A DNA stretch of 64,000 nucleotides. Origin: Deltaproteobacteria bacterium. GTDB taxonomy: Bacteria > Desulfobacterota > Binatia > Binatales > Binataceae. The notes under the pieces were generated by a model. That model ran no database searches and was not told where the DNA came from. It worked only from the letters and a program-made list of their open reading frames with translations. The position numbers were made by a program, and so were the translations under genes. Position 1 is the first letter of the stretch. Every line of letters begins with the position of its first letter. Shown piece by piece: positions 8,285-16,626 of this stretch. The stretch lies in contig JAJZAI010000005.1 in NCBI GenBank assembly GCA_021799495.1, positions 52,416 through 116,415 on the forward strand, in the 5' to 3' direction.

Positions 8285-9913
8285 TTATCGGAGATGGTAG
8301 GTTTTTATCTTTTCCTGCAGCGCGGGGCGCGAAATCCCCAGCGCCTGCGCCGCGCGCGAAACGTTGCCGTGATGGCGCGCGAGGGCCTCGGTGATAAAAG
8401 CGGCCTCGAACTCCGCGCGCGCTTCGCGCAGCGACTGGGCGCGGCCGTCGCGATCTCCCACGGCGTCGGCGGGAGCCGCAGTCGTAACCGGCGCGGACGC
8501 CGTCGCGGCGCCGGCCTTGATTGGCGTGGAGCGGTTTGCGGCGGCGCGCAAATCCGGGGAGAGCTGCGCAACGCCAATCGTGTCGCCATCGCGCGCCATC
8601 GCGACCGCGCGGTCGATTTCGTTGCGCAACTGCCGCACATTTCCCGGCCAATCGTAGTTCGCAAAGATTGCGAGCACGGCGGGATCGAAACCGGACACGC
8701 GCTTGTGATGGCGCTCGGCGGAGACGGTCAGGAAACGGCTCGCCAGCGACTCGATATCTTCGCGCCGGGCGCGCAGCCGCGGCAGATCGATCGGGAAGGC
8801 CGCGAGCCGATAATATAGGTCCTCGCGAAACGCGTTGGCCGCGACCTCGGCCTTCAAATCGCGATTGGTGGCCGAGATGATTCGCACGTCAACGCGCACC
8901 GGAAAGGTTTCGCCGACCGGAATCACCTCCTCCTGCTCGAGCACCCGCAACAGCTTGGCCTGCATCCGAAGCGGCATCTCCGTCACTTCGTCGAGAAAGA
9001 CCACGCCGCCCGATGCGGCGCGGAAGACCCCCGGGCTGTCGCGGATCGCGCCGGTGAAGGAGCCTTTGCGATGGCCGAACAATTCGCTTTCGAGCAGCGC
9101 CTCCGGCATCGCCGCGCAATTGACCGCGACGAACGGCGCTTCGCAGCGCGCGCTCGCGCGATGGATTCCGCGCGCGACCAGTTCTTTGCCGGTTCCGGTG
9201 TCGCCCTGAATCATCACCGCGATCGACGACGCGGCCGCCGCTTCCATGAGCTGGAAAACTTCGAGCATCGGCGCGCTCGAGCCGATGATTTCCGTGAAGA
9301 GATTGTTTTTGGCCAGATCGCGCCGTAAGGCGCCGACCTGCGTGCGCAGGATCGCTTCGGAATCGCGAAGCTGCGCGTACAGGCTGGCGTTTTCGATCGC
9401 GATCGCGATGCTTTCGGAAACCGCTTCGAGAAACGCGACGTCGCTGCCGTCGAACACGCCGTCGCGCCGGTTGAGAACTTCAAGCACGCCGATTGCGCCG
9501 TTGCGGCCTTGCAGCGGCGTGGCGACGAGATTGCGCGTCACGGCGCCGGTCTGGCGATCGATCGCGCGGTACAGGCGCGGGTCATTCTGAGCGTCGTTAA
9601 CAACGATGGTTTGACGGTCGCTCAGCGCCGCGCCGGCGATCCCTTTGTCGGCCGGCAGACGCAGGCTGCGCAGCGCGTTCGCCACGTTTTCGTTCAAGTC
9701 GGCGACGTACGGAAAATACAATTCGCGGCGGTCGCGATCGAGCAGCAGCACCGACGCCGCTTCGGCGTTCAGCGTCTCGCGGCATTTTTCGATGACGTAC
9801 GGAATCAGATCGGCGAGTTCAGTCTTGGCGGAAAAAGCGCAGCCGAGCTCGTAGAGGGTGCGGAAGCGTTCGGCTTCAGGTGAGGAGGTCATCGCGCCGT
9901 CAGTTTTGATCAA
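8285..9913 (-). CDS. Sigma-54-dependent transcriptional activator with N-terminal GAF domain
   Basis: Bacterial enhancer-binding protein of 542 residues: GAF sensor (about residues 15-185), AAA+ domain (about 207-440) and Fis-type helix-turn-helix (about 495-540, [20 protein letters not shown]). Walker A is GDTGTGKE at 237-244, Walker B is in [12 protein letters not shown], and the arginine-finger/sensor region [18 protein letters not shown] is intact. The sigma-54 contact loop reads GSFTGA (284-289) instead of GAFTGA. The start could also be the ATG seven codons later. No receiver domain is present, so control is probably by a small ligand or partner bound by GAF. No clear -24/-12 promoter was seen nearby, so its targets are unknown. 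Confidence 0.93.
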   Translation of the reverse strand: MIKTDGAMTSSPEAERFRTLYELGCAFSAKTELADLIPYVIEKCRETLNAEAASVLLLDRDRRELYFPYVADLNENVANALRSLRLPADKGIAGAALSDRQTIVVNDAQNDPRLYRAIDRQTGAVTRNLVATPLQGRNGAIGVLEVLNRRDGVFDGSDVAFLEAVSESIAIAIENASLYAQLRDSEAILRTQVGALRRDLAKNNLFTEIIGSSAPMLEVFQLMEAAAASSIAVMIQGDTGTGKELVARGIHRASARCEAPFVAVNCAAMPEALLESELFGHRKGSFTGAIRDSPGVFRAASGGVVFLDEVTEMPLRMQAKLLRVLEQEEVIPVGETFPVRVDVRIISATNRDLKAEVAANAFREDLYYRLAAFPIDLPRLRARREDIESLASRFLTVSAERHHKRVSGFDPAVLAIFANYDWPGNVRQLRNEIDRAVAMARDGDTIGVAQLSPDLRAAANRSTPIKAGAATASAPVTTAAPADAVGDRDGRAQSLREARAEFEAAFITEALARHHGNVSRAAQALGISRPALQEKIKTYHLR

Positions 9914-10186
9914 CTACGACCAACCGGCAACTCGTAAGAGTCCCTGGCGCACCTACGCGCCGGCGCAAATCTCCAAGATTGCGTCAAAACGTTCCTGGCG
10001 ATGCGGAGGATCGCCAAGCCGGCAGGATAAAACTCGATAAGGCGCGACGACGACGCGCCTGGCGGATTATCAGGACAACGCTAAAAGAGCCGGCATTGCA
10101 AACTTGCGGATTCTCGTTCGCGCTTCCGTGCTGGTATCGCCGTTTTGACGCGATTCGATCGGGGGATTCTCTCGGCCGCCGTACGA

Positions 10187-10438
10187 TCAGCCAGCTCGCT
10201 TGCCGCGTCGCGCCTTAATCTCGATCGACGACTGTTCTTCCTCGGAACGCCAGCGCTCGATCATATCGATGCTGAAACGCCATTCGCTGCCGACCCGAAA
10301 TCCCGGCAGTTGCCGCGCGCGAAGCAGCCGATAGACGGTTGTCGGATGAACCCTAAGGTACTCCGACAATTCACGAACGGTGAGGACTTTTGGCGGTAAA
10401 CCGTGAGCCCCATGTTTCTTTGTGCGATTTTCTTCCAC
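10187..10438 (-). CDS. Excisionase-type (HTH_17) DNA-binding protein
   Basis: An 83-residue protein with a winged MerR-like/excisionase helix-turn-helix: VLTVRELSEYLRVHPTTVYR, then LLRARQLPGFRVGSEWRF, which is the diagnostic wing, and a short charged tail. I chose the GTG at 10438 because AAGGAG lies five bases upstream; an open frame continues 15 codons further upstream to an ATG at 10483 but lacks a site. Such proteins occur as prophage excisionases, toxin-antitoxin partners or small regulators. No integrase, portal or toxin gene is adjacent. The upstream region is AT-rich and contains a GCTAG-N5-CTAGC palindrome (10516-10530), a conceivable own operator. Confidence 0.85.
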   Translation of the reverse strand: MEENRTKKHGAHGLPPKVLTVRELSEYLRVHPTTVYRLLRARQLPGFRVGSEWRFSIDMIERWRSEEEQSSIEIKARRGKRAG

Positions 10439-10858
10439 GATATCTCCTTTTATTCTCGGCTTTGCCTTAAAAAATATTAACAACGCCTCATTTTAACGTC
10501 CATGTTATGAAAATTGCTAGAAACCCTAGCTCATTTCACCTGATTTTATCCACAATCCACGAAACACAGCGAAACTTTAGCAACTTCCATCAATTTTTCC
10601 GAATCAACTGTTATTTAGCCTTTATAGACCGATTTTGTAGCAGTTTCAAGCTCTATTAATGTTTTCTGCCGCAAGCTCCATGAAAGCGAAACCAGCATCA
10701 TCTTGAATCTGGCCTTGAGGCGCTTCGTAGCGTTCATAGAGTATGACGATCTTGGCTCATAATTGTTTCAAGTTGATTCAGATTAAGTTGGACCGGTATC
10801 CAAAGTTTAAGCTTGGCCAAAATCGGCGTCGAACCAGCGCAGCCCCTTTGCTTGCTGT
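10439..10858. other. AT-rich noncoding region with a DnaA-box match and possible gene remnant
   Basis: About 420 bp, far richer in A+T than anything nearby. Visible elements are a perfect DnaA-box sequence TTATCCACA at 10546-10554, the small palindrome at 10516-10530, and on the minus strand (about 10646-10756) an open stretch of protein-like composition including KIVILYERYEAPQGQIQDD with no usable start, perhaps the end of a decayed gene. Only one DnaA box was seen, so an origin is not supported. The region should contain the promoter of the HTH gene. Confidence 0.45.
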
Positions 10859-11296
10859 TCAGCGGTGAACGGAGGGAAGCGTGCTCGGATCTGGCTGTGG
10901 TTCGGATACCGCGCAAAATCCACGGATATAGCCCACCAATCCGGCGATTTCATCGTTGGTCAGGCGGTCGCCGAACGCCGGCATCGACGCGCGGATGCCG
11001 ATTGCGCCGCCGCCTTGTTGAATCGCGAGAAACAGCGTCGCATTCGACATCAAGCTCATCCAGGAGCAATCGCGCAAACTATGCGATGGCGATGCGCTGT
11101 TATCGGTCGAGCCGTCGTCGGCGGCTCCATCCGCGCCATGACATCGCGCGCAGTGCTGTCGGTAAAGGGCCGCAGGGGCGTCCGCGCTTTTCGCGGGAGA
11201 CGAAAACGCGGCGATTGCGATCAACGATGCGGCCATCGCCAGCCCGCGCGGTAATAATCGCCGCTTCAAACGAACCGCCGGAACCGTCCGCGACAC
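10859..11296 (-). CDS. Secreted class I c-type cytochrome
   Basis: Small monohaem cytochrome c, 145 residues if the GTG at 11296 is used. An Arg/Lys-rich n-region and hydrophobic segment (about residues 9-31) ending near SPAKSADA form a Sec signal, so haem is attached in the periplasm. The CARCH motif (Cys49, Cys52, His53) binds haem, and SMPAFGDRLTNDEIAGLVGY supplies the Met ligand (about 105) and the C-terminal helix typical of cytochrome c552/cbb3-like domains. Three further cysteines are present. The gene is divergent from the universal stress protein gene. Its redox partner is unknown; no oxidase or dehydrogenase gene is adjacent. Confidence 0.88.
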   Translation of the reverse strand: MSRTVPAVRLKRRLLPRGLAMAASLIAIAAFSSPAKSADAPAALYRQHCARCHGADGAADDGSTDNSASPSHSLRDCSWMSLMSNATLFLAIQQGGGAIGIRASMPAFGDRLTNDEIAGLVGYIRGFCAVSEPQPDPSTLPSVHR

Positions 11297-11464
11297 GACG
11301 CCCGGCCGCTGCCGCCCGTCACCGGCGTAGCGGCTGAACCTGTCGGCCAGACGTTTCGCTCAAAAACGAATCGGGCCGAAGCATAGACCGTTTTTACTTC
11401 CATTTTCGCACGCTGACGGCGATCTTGATTCATAGAGGCGCGATCATTATCGCGGAAGAAGGCG

Positions 11465-11890
11465 ATGTTCCAGAATATTCTGTGTCCTGTCGATTTTGAC
11501 CCAGTATCGCTTAGCGTGATCGACGCGGCGGCCGATCTCGCTCGCGCCAACCATGGCAAGCTGCATTTGCTTTACGTGGTGCCGATACCGCGCGAATCGT
11601 TCGGCGAGCCGGTGCCGCTGGAACAATATAGTCCGCCGGAACACGAAGCGCGCCAGCAGCTCGAGCGCGCCGCGGCGGAACGGATCAAGGAGCGCGCGCC
11701 CTACGATGTTGCAGTCGCTTCGGGTGATCCGGCGATGGAAATTCTGAACGCCGCCGCCAGTCCGGGGATCGACGTCGTGGTGATGGCCACGCACGGACGC
11801 AAGGGCATCAAACGTCTGGTGCTGGGCAGCGTCGCCGAACGGGTCATTCGCGAATCGCCCCAGCCGGTCCTGACCATCCGCTCGTCCTGA
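11465..11890 (+). CDS. Universal stress protein, UspA family
   Basis: A single-domain Usp of 141 residues, cytoplasmic. It opens with MFQNILCPVDFDPVS, has the usual VVVMATHGRKGIKRLVLGS segment in which the ATP-binding G-2X-G-9X-G-S/T pattern is present, and ends with the family signature PQPVLTIR. It is therefore likely an ATP-binding Usp. GAAGG precedes the ATG closely. It faces away from the cytochrome c gene and converges on the next gene. Its induction conditions cannot be read from sequence. Confidence 0.93.
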   Translation: MFQNILCPVDFDPVSLSVIDAAADLARANHGKLHLLYVVPIPRESFGEPVPLEQYSPPEHEARQQLERAAAERIKERAPYDVAVASGDPAMEILNAAASPGIDVVVMATHGRKGIKRLVLGSVAERVIRESPQPVLTIRSS

Positions 11891-11938
11891 AGCCGTCGAT
11901 ATTCCGGCGTGCGCCGCTGCGGAATATTTTGATGTGCG

Positions 11939-12487
11939 TCAGAGGAGCGCGCCACGAAACGGTTCGTCGCGCGGCGGCGGATTCCGCAGCAGGTTGATCG
12001 CCCATCGCCGCGCCTGCTTGAGCGCGTCTTCGGCGCGCGGGAACAGCCGTTCGCGATGCATCACGCTCCAGACGTAAACGTCAACCGACGGTTCGTCGCT
12101 GAGCGTTACATCGATCATCCAATCTTCGAGCTCCGGGCCGCAAATCAGCAGGCGCAAGAGCCGGCCATGATCGAGGATCACGCCGCGCGCCTCGTGCGGG
12201 ATGCGAAACTCCTCTTTGATCCGTTTGACCATCCGCGGCGGAAAATGTTCTTCGGTCATCGGCGCGTAGGCCCAATCGCCGGCCGGCGGATCGGCGGCGC
12301 GCGCGATGCGGAGATTGTTGTCGGTGAGGTCGTCCTTCGCGCGATCCTGATCGTAATCCTTGGCGACGGCGTAAAAGCTCATCGCGATCGGCAACTGCGG
12401 AAGTTCGGTTTCGGCGCGCGCCTGGCGGGGCTTTTTGAAGCTGGTTTCGACCCACCAGCGATTTTCCACAGTCGGCTTTTGCGGCAT
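11939..12487 (-). CDS. Hypothetical protein
   Basis: I do not recognise this 182-residue protein. It has no signal peptide or membrane segment and is rich in Trp and charged residues (opening MPQKPTVENRWWVETSFKKP, later GDWAYAPMTEEHFPPRMVKR and LLICGPELEDWMIDVTL). The body looks like a compact alpha/beta cytosolic domain and the composition is that of a real coding frame. The next gene upstream on the same strand (HExxH protein) ends 27 bp away, so the two may be co-transcribed. No motif indicates an activity. Confidence 0.6.
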   Translation of the reverse strand: MPQKPTVENRWWVETSFKKPRQARAETELPQLPIAMSFYAVAKDYDQDRAKDDLTDNNLRIARAADPPAGDWAYAPMTEEHFPPRMVKRIKEEFRIPHEARGVILDHGRLLRLLICGPELEDWMIDVTLSDEPSVDVYVWSVMHRERLFPRAEDALKQARRWAINLLRNPPPRDEPFRGALL

Positions 12488-12514
12488 CGCGGATAATCCA
12501 GTTCGTACCGCCGC

Positions 12515-13084
12515 TTAGCGCCCGGCGCGCCGAGCCGCGCGCCGATTGATGCGCGCGCCCGCACGTACTCTGGCGGTGCGAGTCGGCGCAATCCGTTCGC
12601 GTCCGGCGCGCCGGGCGCCAGCGGCGAGGATACGGGCCGCGGCGGCGGTCCGACGGCCGCCCGCGATGCGCACGGTTCTTTGCGCGGCCGCAGGCTTGGC
12701 CGTGCGCCGCGCCGGACGGCGCAAGCCACGCACCATCCGCCGCGTAAACGCCTCGGCTTTGCGCTCAGCGTCGGTCCAGAAAAGATAGTGAGCCAATTCG
12801 TGATAGACGGTCTGCACCCACATCCGCTCGGAATTATAGACGCGGCCCCGTTTCCAATTTTCAGGATGGACCATATGGATGCGGCCGTCTTCGAACGTCC
12901 GGCCCGCCGTTTTACCCCAATCTATGTACTCGTACCACTCGATACGAGGACGGCGTAGATGATAAAATGCGCAAAAATCCGCTATCGCACGCCGAAACGC
13001 GCTTTTCCGATGACTATGGAAGAACTCCACCAAGCCTTTATCCATCTCGCGGCGACGCACGATCGGCGGTAACAACATTCGCAC
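12515..13084 (-). CDS. Putative HExxH zinc metalloprotease with Ala/Arg-rich basic tail
   Basis: The N-terminal 120 residues form a small metalloprotease-like domain: WVQTVYHELAHYLFW carries HELAH at about 95-99, and a downstream Glu in AERKAEAF (about 111) could be the third zinc ligand, as in gluzincin- or SprT-like folds. From about residue 120 to the end the protein becomes a low-complexity Ala/Arg/Gly tail resembling histone H1-like bacterial proteins, suggesting nucleic-acid contact. I take the GTG at 13084, which has GGAGG nine bases upstream; an open frame continues to 13144. The substrate is unknown. The basic tail could be partly a GC-rich read-through extension, so the true end domain needs homologues. 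Confidence 0.55.
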   Translation of the reverse strand: MRMLLPPIVRRREMDKGLVEFFHSHRKSAFRRAIADFCAFYHLRRPRIEWYEYIDWGKTAGRTFEDGRIHMVHPENWKRGRVYNSERMWVQTVYHELAHYLFWTDAERKAEAFTRRMVRGLRRPARRTAKPAAAQRTVRIAGGRRTAAAARILAAGARRAGRERIAPTRTARVRAGARINRRAARRAGR

Positions 13085-13177
13085 TGGAAGATGCCTCCGG
13101 AACAGACCATCGCGATCATACGGAGGCCGGCGCGAAGCAGTCAATCGCGCTTGGCTGGCGCCGGGCGCGCAGACGCA

Positions 13178-13630
13178 TCAACCCGCCGCGACCATCCGGT
13201 TGCGCTTGCGCCGGCGCACGCGATTCGCCGTCATATGCTGCGCGCGGCTGGATTCCTTCAGGCGCAGCCGTCCGCCCATCCGGTCGATTCCGCCATGACC
13301 GATCGCCAGCGGTCCAAGCCGGCCGCGCAACACTTCGGAATCGATTCCCAGCGCGTCGCAAACGCTGTCGAACGAAAACGGATAAGTGGTGCCGCGCGCG
13401 CCCACCCATTGTCCCGCTTCGGCAAAGGCCCGCCGCTTACGCGCGCTCCCCGTGCGATTCCATCCTTGCAGGATGTTGATCGCGTCCACCAGCACCGCGA
13501 GCATCAGGCGTTGTTCGCTGCACAATGCGCCCCCGCCCATCGCGCCATAGAACTGGCTGGGAAGAATGATGTCGGCAAACCCGATCGAATCCGTCGCGTC
13601 CATTTCGTGCTTCGCCTGATCCATCGCCAT
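13178..13630 (-). CDS. Hypothetical protein with basic C-terminus
   Basis: A protein of about 150 residues of unknown family. It opens MAMDQAKHEMDATDSIGFAD, then contains FYGAMGGGALCSEQRLMLAV and NILQGWNRTG, and ends in an Arg-rich tail. The start is set by AAGGAG just before the ATG at 13630; a second ATG two codons on is equally good. The frame is open further upstream but that part has no ribosome-binding site. No signal peptide or membrane span is seen. A hairpin (13681-13715) lies in its probable leader. It sits upstream of the HExxH gene on the same strand, 93 bp apart, with no obvious functional link. Confidence 0.55.
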   Translation of the reverse strand: MAMDQAKHEMDATDSIGFADIILPSQFYGAMGGGALCSEQRLMLAVLVDAINILQGWNRTGSARKRRAFAEAGQWVGARGTTYPFSFDSVCDALGIDSEVLRGRLGPLAIGHGGIDRMGGRLRLKESSRAQHMTANRVRRRKRNRMVAAG

Positions 13631-14075
13631 CCGCTCCTTCCTGAACGAGCGATTTGCAGTATCAAAAACCGATCCAACCCCAGACGTTGCGGCTCCGCCC
13701 CTTCGGACACGTCTGACCACTTCAAGCACCGCTAAAGCTCTATTAGCACTAACATAACATGCACACAAGCTATAAATCGTCGAATTTTTTGTGATTTATC
13801 GCAATTCCATGCCGTATAGATTCAATGGTAAGTTTGCGTCTAATTGGCGGGAATAGACTGAAATATCTCATGATGAGGCATTGCTGCCGAATCTTGAGAC
13901 GGCTGTCAGCGCGGTCGGAATCGAGCGGCGAGTCGATCCGGATAGCCGTTGCGCCGAGGTCTGCTATATTTATCGGGCTGGCCAAAGCGCCACGGCGATG
14001 GCGGTTGGCGAAAGCGTGACGCGACGGCATCCGGACGCCGCAGCGCGTCACGCGGCCGGCCAAGGAGGGTCCGCG
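13631..14075. other. Noncoding divergent promoter region with leader hairpin
   Basis: About 445 bp between divergent genes. 13681-13715 is a hairpin with 7-bp arms (CAGACGT with ACGTCTG) and a GC-rich inner part, in the putative leader of the minus-strand gene. 13740-13880 is AT-rich. TGCTATATT at 13962-13970 looks like an extended -10 element for the plus-strand AhpD-like gene, about 105 bp before its start. No credible gene was seen here. Confidence 0.4.
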
Positions 14076-14429
14076 ATGGCCGAACTGTTCGCGCGCGACA
14101 CGATCAAGAGCCTGCGCAAACTGCGCCTGCTCAAGCCCGACCTGTTCAAAAGCTTCATGGATTTTGACCAGGCCGTGTTCAAGGACGGCGCGCTGCCGGC
14201 GCGGACCAAGGAACTGATGGCGGTGACGGCGGCGCATGTCACCCAGTGCATGTGGTGTATCGAGGACCACACCAAACGCGCGAAGAAGCAGGGCGCGAGC
14301 GACGAGGAGATCGCCGAGGCCGCGTTCGTCGCGATGGCGCTGCGCGCGGGCGGGCCCTTCGCGCATGCATGCGTGGCGATGGCCGTGACGGATCAGGTCA
14401 ATGCGGCGGCCGAGGAGCGCAAGGGCTGA
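14076..14429 (+). CDS. Carboxymuconolactone decarboxylase/AhpD-family protein
   Basis: An all-helical AhpD-like protein of 117 residues. The redox/catalytic pattern is [13 protein letters not shown], giving Cys58-x2-Cys61 and His65, with ELMAVTAAH before it, as in AhpD and related peroxidase-like CMD proteins. That favours a thiol-dependent peroxidase or disulfide reductant over a true lactone decarboxylase. The start at 14076 is fixed by AAGGAGGG at 14062-14069; longer frames reach upstream but include noncoding DNA. ispG follows after four bases, so the two are almost certainly co-transcribed. An antioxidant protein beside an oxygen-sensitive 4Fe-4S enzyme may be meaningful. Confidence 0.88.
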   Translation: MAELFARDTIKSLRKLRLLKPDLFKSFMDFDQAVFKDGALPARTKELMAVTAAHVTQCMWCIEDHTKRAKKQGASDEEIAEAAFVAMALRAGGPFAHACVAMAVTDQVNAAAEERKG

Positions 14430-14433
14430 GGCG

Positions 14434-15576
14434 ATGAGCGAAGCGGAACGGACGACGAGGCGGATTCGGATCGGCGGCGTCGAGGTCGGCGGCGGCGCGC
14501 CGATCGTGGTGCAGTCGATGTGCGCGACGCGCACGATGGATATCGACGCGACGATCGCGCAGGCGCGGCAATTGGCGGCGGCCGGCGCCGGAATCGTGCG
14601 AATCGCGCTCGACAATGAGAAAGAGGTCGCGGCGCTCAGGGAAATCCGCGCGGCGACGCCGGGCGTGACGCTCTCGGTCGATTTGCAGGAGAATTACAAA
14701 ATCGCCGACAAGGTCGCGCCGCACGTCGACAAGATCCGCTACAACCCCGGCCATCTGCACCATATCGAGAAGTCCAGGACCATTCCGCAAAAGGTCAAGT
14801 GGCTGGTCGAGGTGGCGCGCGACCATGACCTTGCGATTCGGATCGGCGTCAACTGCGGCTCGGTCGCGCCCGCGTTCCTCGAAAAATATCCCGGCGATCA
14901 GTTGACCGCGATCGTCGAGTCGGCGGCCTGGCATTGCGAGCTGATGGAGGAATACGGGTTCGACCGTTTCGTCGTGTCGCTCAAGGACAGCGATCCGGCC
15001 AAGGTGGTCGAGGCCAACCGGCGGTTTCATCAGCGCCGCCCCGACGTGCCGCTTCATCTGGGCGTGACCGAAGCGGGACTGCCGCCCGACGGCATTATCA
15101 AGACCCGGGTCGCCTTCGAGCGGCTGCTGGCGCAGGGAATCGGCGACACGATCCGGGTTTCGCTGACGCTGCCGAACGAACGCAAGCACGAGGAAGTGCT
15201 GGTCGGCCACAAGATCGTCGAGGACGTGCACGCCGGCCGGTTCATCTCGGCGCCGGATTTCGGCGCGGGCCTGAATATCATCTCATGTCCGTCGTGCTCG
15301 CGGGTCGAGAACGAGAAATTCGTCGAGCTGGCGCAGCAGGTGAAGGAGCTGACGGCCTACGCGGCGAAGTACAAAATCACGATCGCGGTGATGGGCTGCA
15401 GGGTCAACGGACCGGGCGAGACCGACGACGCCGATTTGGGCCTGTGGTGCGGGCCGACCACGGTCAATCTGAAGCGCAAGGCGCAGAAGCTCGGCAACTT
15501 CAGATACGACGACGTGCTCCCGCGCCTGAAGTCCGAGGTTGATCAGCTCATCGCCGCCCGCTCCCCGGCGAACTAA
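14434..15576 (+). CDS. ispG: 4-hydroxy-3-methylbut-2-enyl diphosphate synthase (IspG/GcpE)
   Basis: Penultimate enzyme of the MEP isoprenoid pathway; it reductively converts MEcPP to HMBPP with a 4Fe-4S cluster in the cytoplasm. The 380-residue protein has the TIM-barrel N-terminus ([17 protein letters not shown]), KIRYNPGH, and the cluster-binding C-terminal domain with IISCPSCSR and [10 protein letters not shown], whose three Cys plus the Glu coordinate the cluster. I use the ATG at 14434, four bases after the AhpD-like gene, rather than an upstream in-frame ATG at 14401 inside that gene. Length matches the two-domain bacterial form. No other MEP gene lies in the window. Confidence 0.97.
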   Translation: MSEAERTTRRIRIGGVEVGGGAPIVVQSMCATRTMDIDATIAQARQLAAAGAGIVRIALDNEKEVAALREIRAATPGVTLSVDLQENYKIADKVAPHVDKIRYNPGHLHHIEKSRTIPQKVKWLVEVARDHDLAIRIGVNCGSVAPAFLEKYPGDQLTAIVESAAWHCELMEEYGFDRFVVSLKDSDPAKVVEANRRFHQRRPDVPLHLGVTEAGLPPDGIIKTRVAFERLLAQGIGDTIRVSLTLPNERKHEEVLVGHKIVEDVHAGRFISAPDFGAGLNIISCPSCSRVENEKFVELAQQVKELTAYAAKYKITIAVMGCRVNGPGETDDADLGLWCGPTTVNLKRKAQKLGNFRYDDVLPRLKSEVDQLIAARSPAN

Positions 15577-15621
15577 TTTCAAAGCCAGTCAGCCGGAGGT
15601 TCGCCGGATCAAGAAATCACT

Positions 15622-15795
15622 TCAACGGGAGAGGTCGTCGAGCAGGCGCCTGATCAGATTTTCGCGGTCTTTGAGCTTGCCGCGGAAGGCGCCGCTTTCG
15701 GTGCGCTCGATCTCCATCCGCAGCTCCGCAAAATAGTTCTCCAATACGAAGCGCAGTTCCTCCGCTTCCTCGGCGGTCATTTCCAGGCTTGGCAT
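15622..15795 (-). CDS. Small conserved hypothetical protein (57 residues)
   Basis: Short, highly charged, probably all-helical protein: MPSLEMTAEEAEELRFVLEN and ending LIRRLLDDLSR. The pattern of a helix with EEL-x-L-E-x2-L followed by LRMEI-x-TES, FR-x-KLK-x-RE and a terminal leucine-rich helix recurs in small uncharacterised proteins of many soil bacteria. AAAGGAA lies upstream of the ATG at 15795. No membrane segment is seen. It is convergent with ispG and 45 bp away. Function unknown; the helices suggest an oligomerising or adaptor role, which is only a guess. Confidence 0.65.
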   Translation of the reverse strand: MPSLEMTAEEAEELRFVLENYFAELRMEIERTESGAFRGKLKDRENLIRRLLDDLSR

Positions 15796-16010
15796 CGCGG
15801 ATTCCTTTCGTTGCAAACCCTGCTCGATCGTTGGCGCGGACCAAATCGAACGTCAAGAAATTACAAAGCGAGCCGCCGCGTCCCAGGCATATTTCGGCGA
15901 AAAAGCGGAGAAACGGGATTCTTCGCTTCGCATCGAATAAAAAGGCGCTGCGCGATGACCGAACTTTTCGACGTGACGGAACATATGCTTGAGAACTAAG
16001 GTCGAAGCGA

Positions 16011-16619
16011 TTACGGGAAATTTTTAAGGCGACTGATGAAACGCCTTAAGCTGGGGCAACCTTGAGCGGCAACGGTAGGCCTCCATCCAGCGGTTCTATC
16101 AAGGACGAATTCCGAAAGCCGAGACGAATAAGCTCGGCCAACGACTCTTCCGGCCGCCGGTCCCGGAACTAAATCCTTAATTATATCGTGCCGTCGCGAG
16201 TGCTTCGCCAAGTCAACCATGGTTCTTTTGACATTCGGCAAGTCCTCGGGGTTCGAGGAAATTCTGTCGCGATTGACGTGAAGAAATTTGGCTATACGAT
16301 CGCGATCGCCCAGCAACCACGATTCCACTTCCCGCACTGCGACACGAAATAACATTCCCGTGCTCGGGCGCTCTAACCATTCTTGTCGGAGGCGAGGAGC
16401 GCAGTCAGCGTCTTGATCCAAATCCACCAACACAATCCACGGTCGGAATTTGGCCGCATGGTTGAATGCGTTAAGCTGATCGCGCAGATAATTCTTTCCT
16501 CTCCGTCCATGCACCGGACCCAATGCGCAACCGGCATCTTCGATTAATCTACGGATCACAGCTTCATCCAGATTCCCCTCAACTGCGGCGGTGATGACGG
16601 GTGCGATTTGATCAGGCAC
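16011..16619 (-). CDS. TOPRIM-like nuclease partner of an OLD/ABC-type ATPase (DUF4276-like)
   Basis: A 202-residue protein that resembles DUF4276-type TOPRIM proteins. A Glu-Gly motif (AVEGNLDEA, residues 12-20) and a later acidic DLDQD (66-70) match the two metal-binding TOPRIM motifs; FRVAVREVESWLLGD (about 91-105) is the signature usually seen next. Such domains are the nuclease half of OLD-family enzymes. It starts with GTG at 16619, only seven bases after the stop of the ATPase gene, so the pair forms an operon. GC is lower than in flanking housekeeping genes. Inferred role: metal-dependent nuclease effector controlled by the ATPase. Family recognition is by motif only. Confidence 0.65.
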   Translation of the reverse strand: MPDQIAPVITAAVEGNLDEAVIRRLIEDAGCALGPVHGRRGKNYLRDQLNAFNHAAKFRPWIVLVDLDQDADCAPRLRQEWLERPSTGMLFRVAVREVESWLLGDRDRIAKFLHVNRDRISSNPEDLPNVKRTMVDLAKHSRRHDIIKDLVPGPAAGRVVGRAYSSRLSEFVLDRTAGWRPTVAAQGCPSLRRFISRLKNFP

Positions 16620-16626
16620 AGTCGTT

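Noticed and set aside
10095..10115. A GGCAT...TTGC sequence resembling a sigma-54 promoter
   Set aside because: The distance between the GG and GC elements is two bases too long.
10546..10554. Perfect DnaA box as sign of a replication origin
   Set aside because: Only one box was found, with no cluster, no dnaA, dnaN, gidA or parAB gene nearby.
13881..14075. N-terminal extension of the AhpD-like protein
   Set aside because: The frame is open upstream, but AAGGAGGG at 14062-14069 and the family N-terminus set the start at 14076.
15565..15607. Inverted repeat CCGGCGAAC / GTTCGCCGG as ispG terminator
   Set aside because: The arms are perfect (9 bp) but the loop is 25 bases, the first arm is inside the coding end and no T tract follows.
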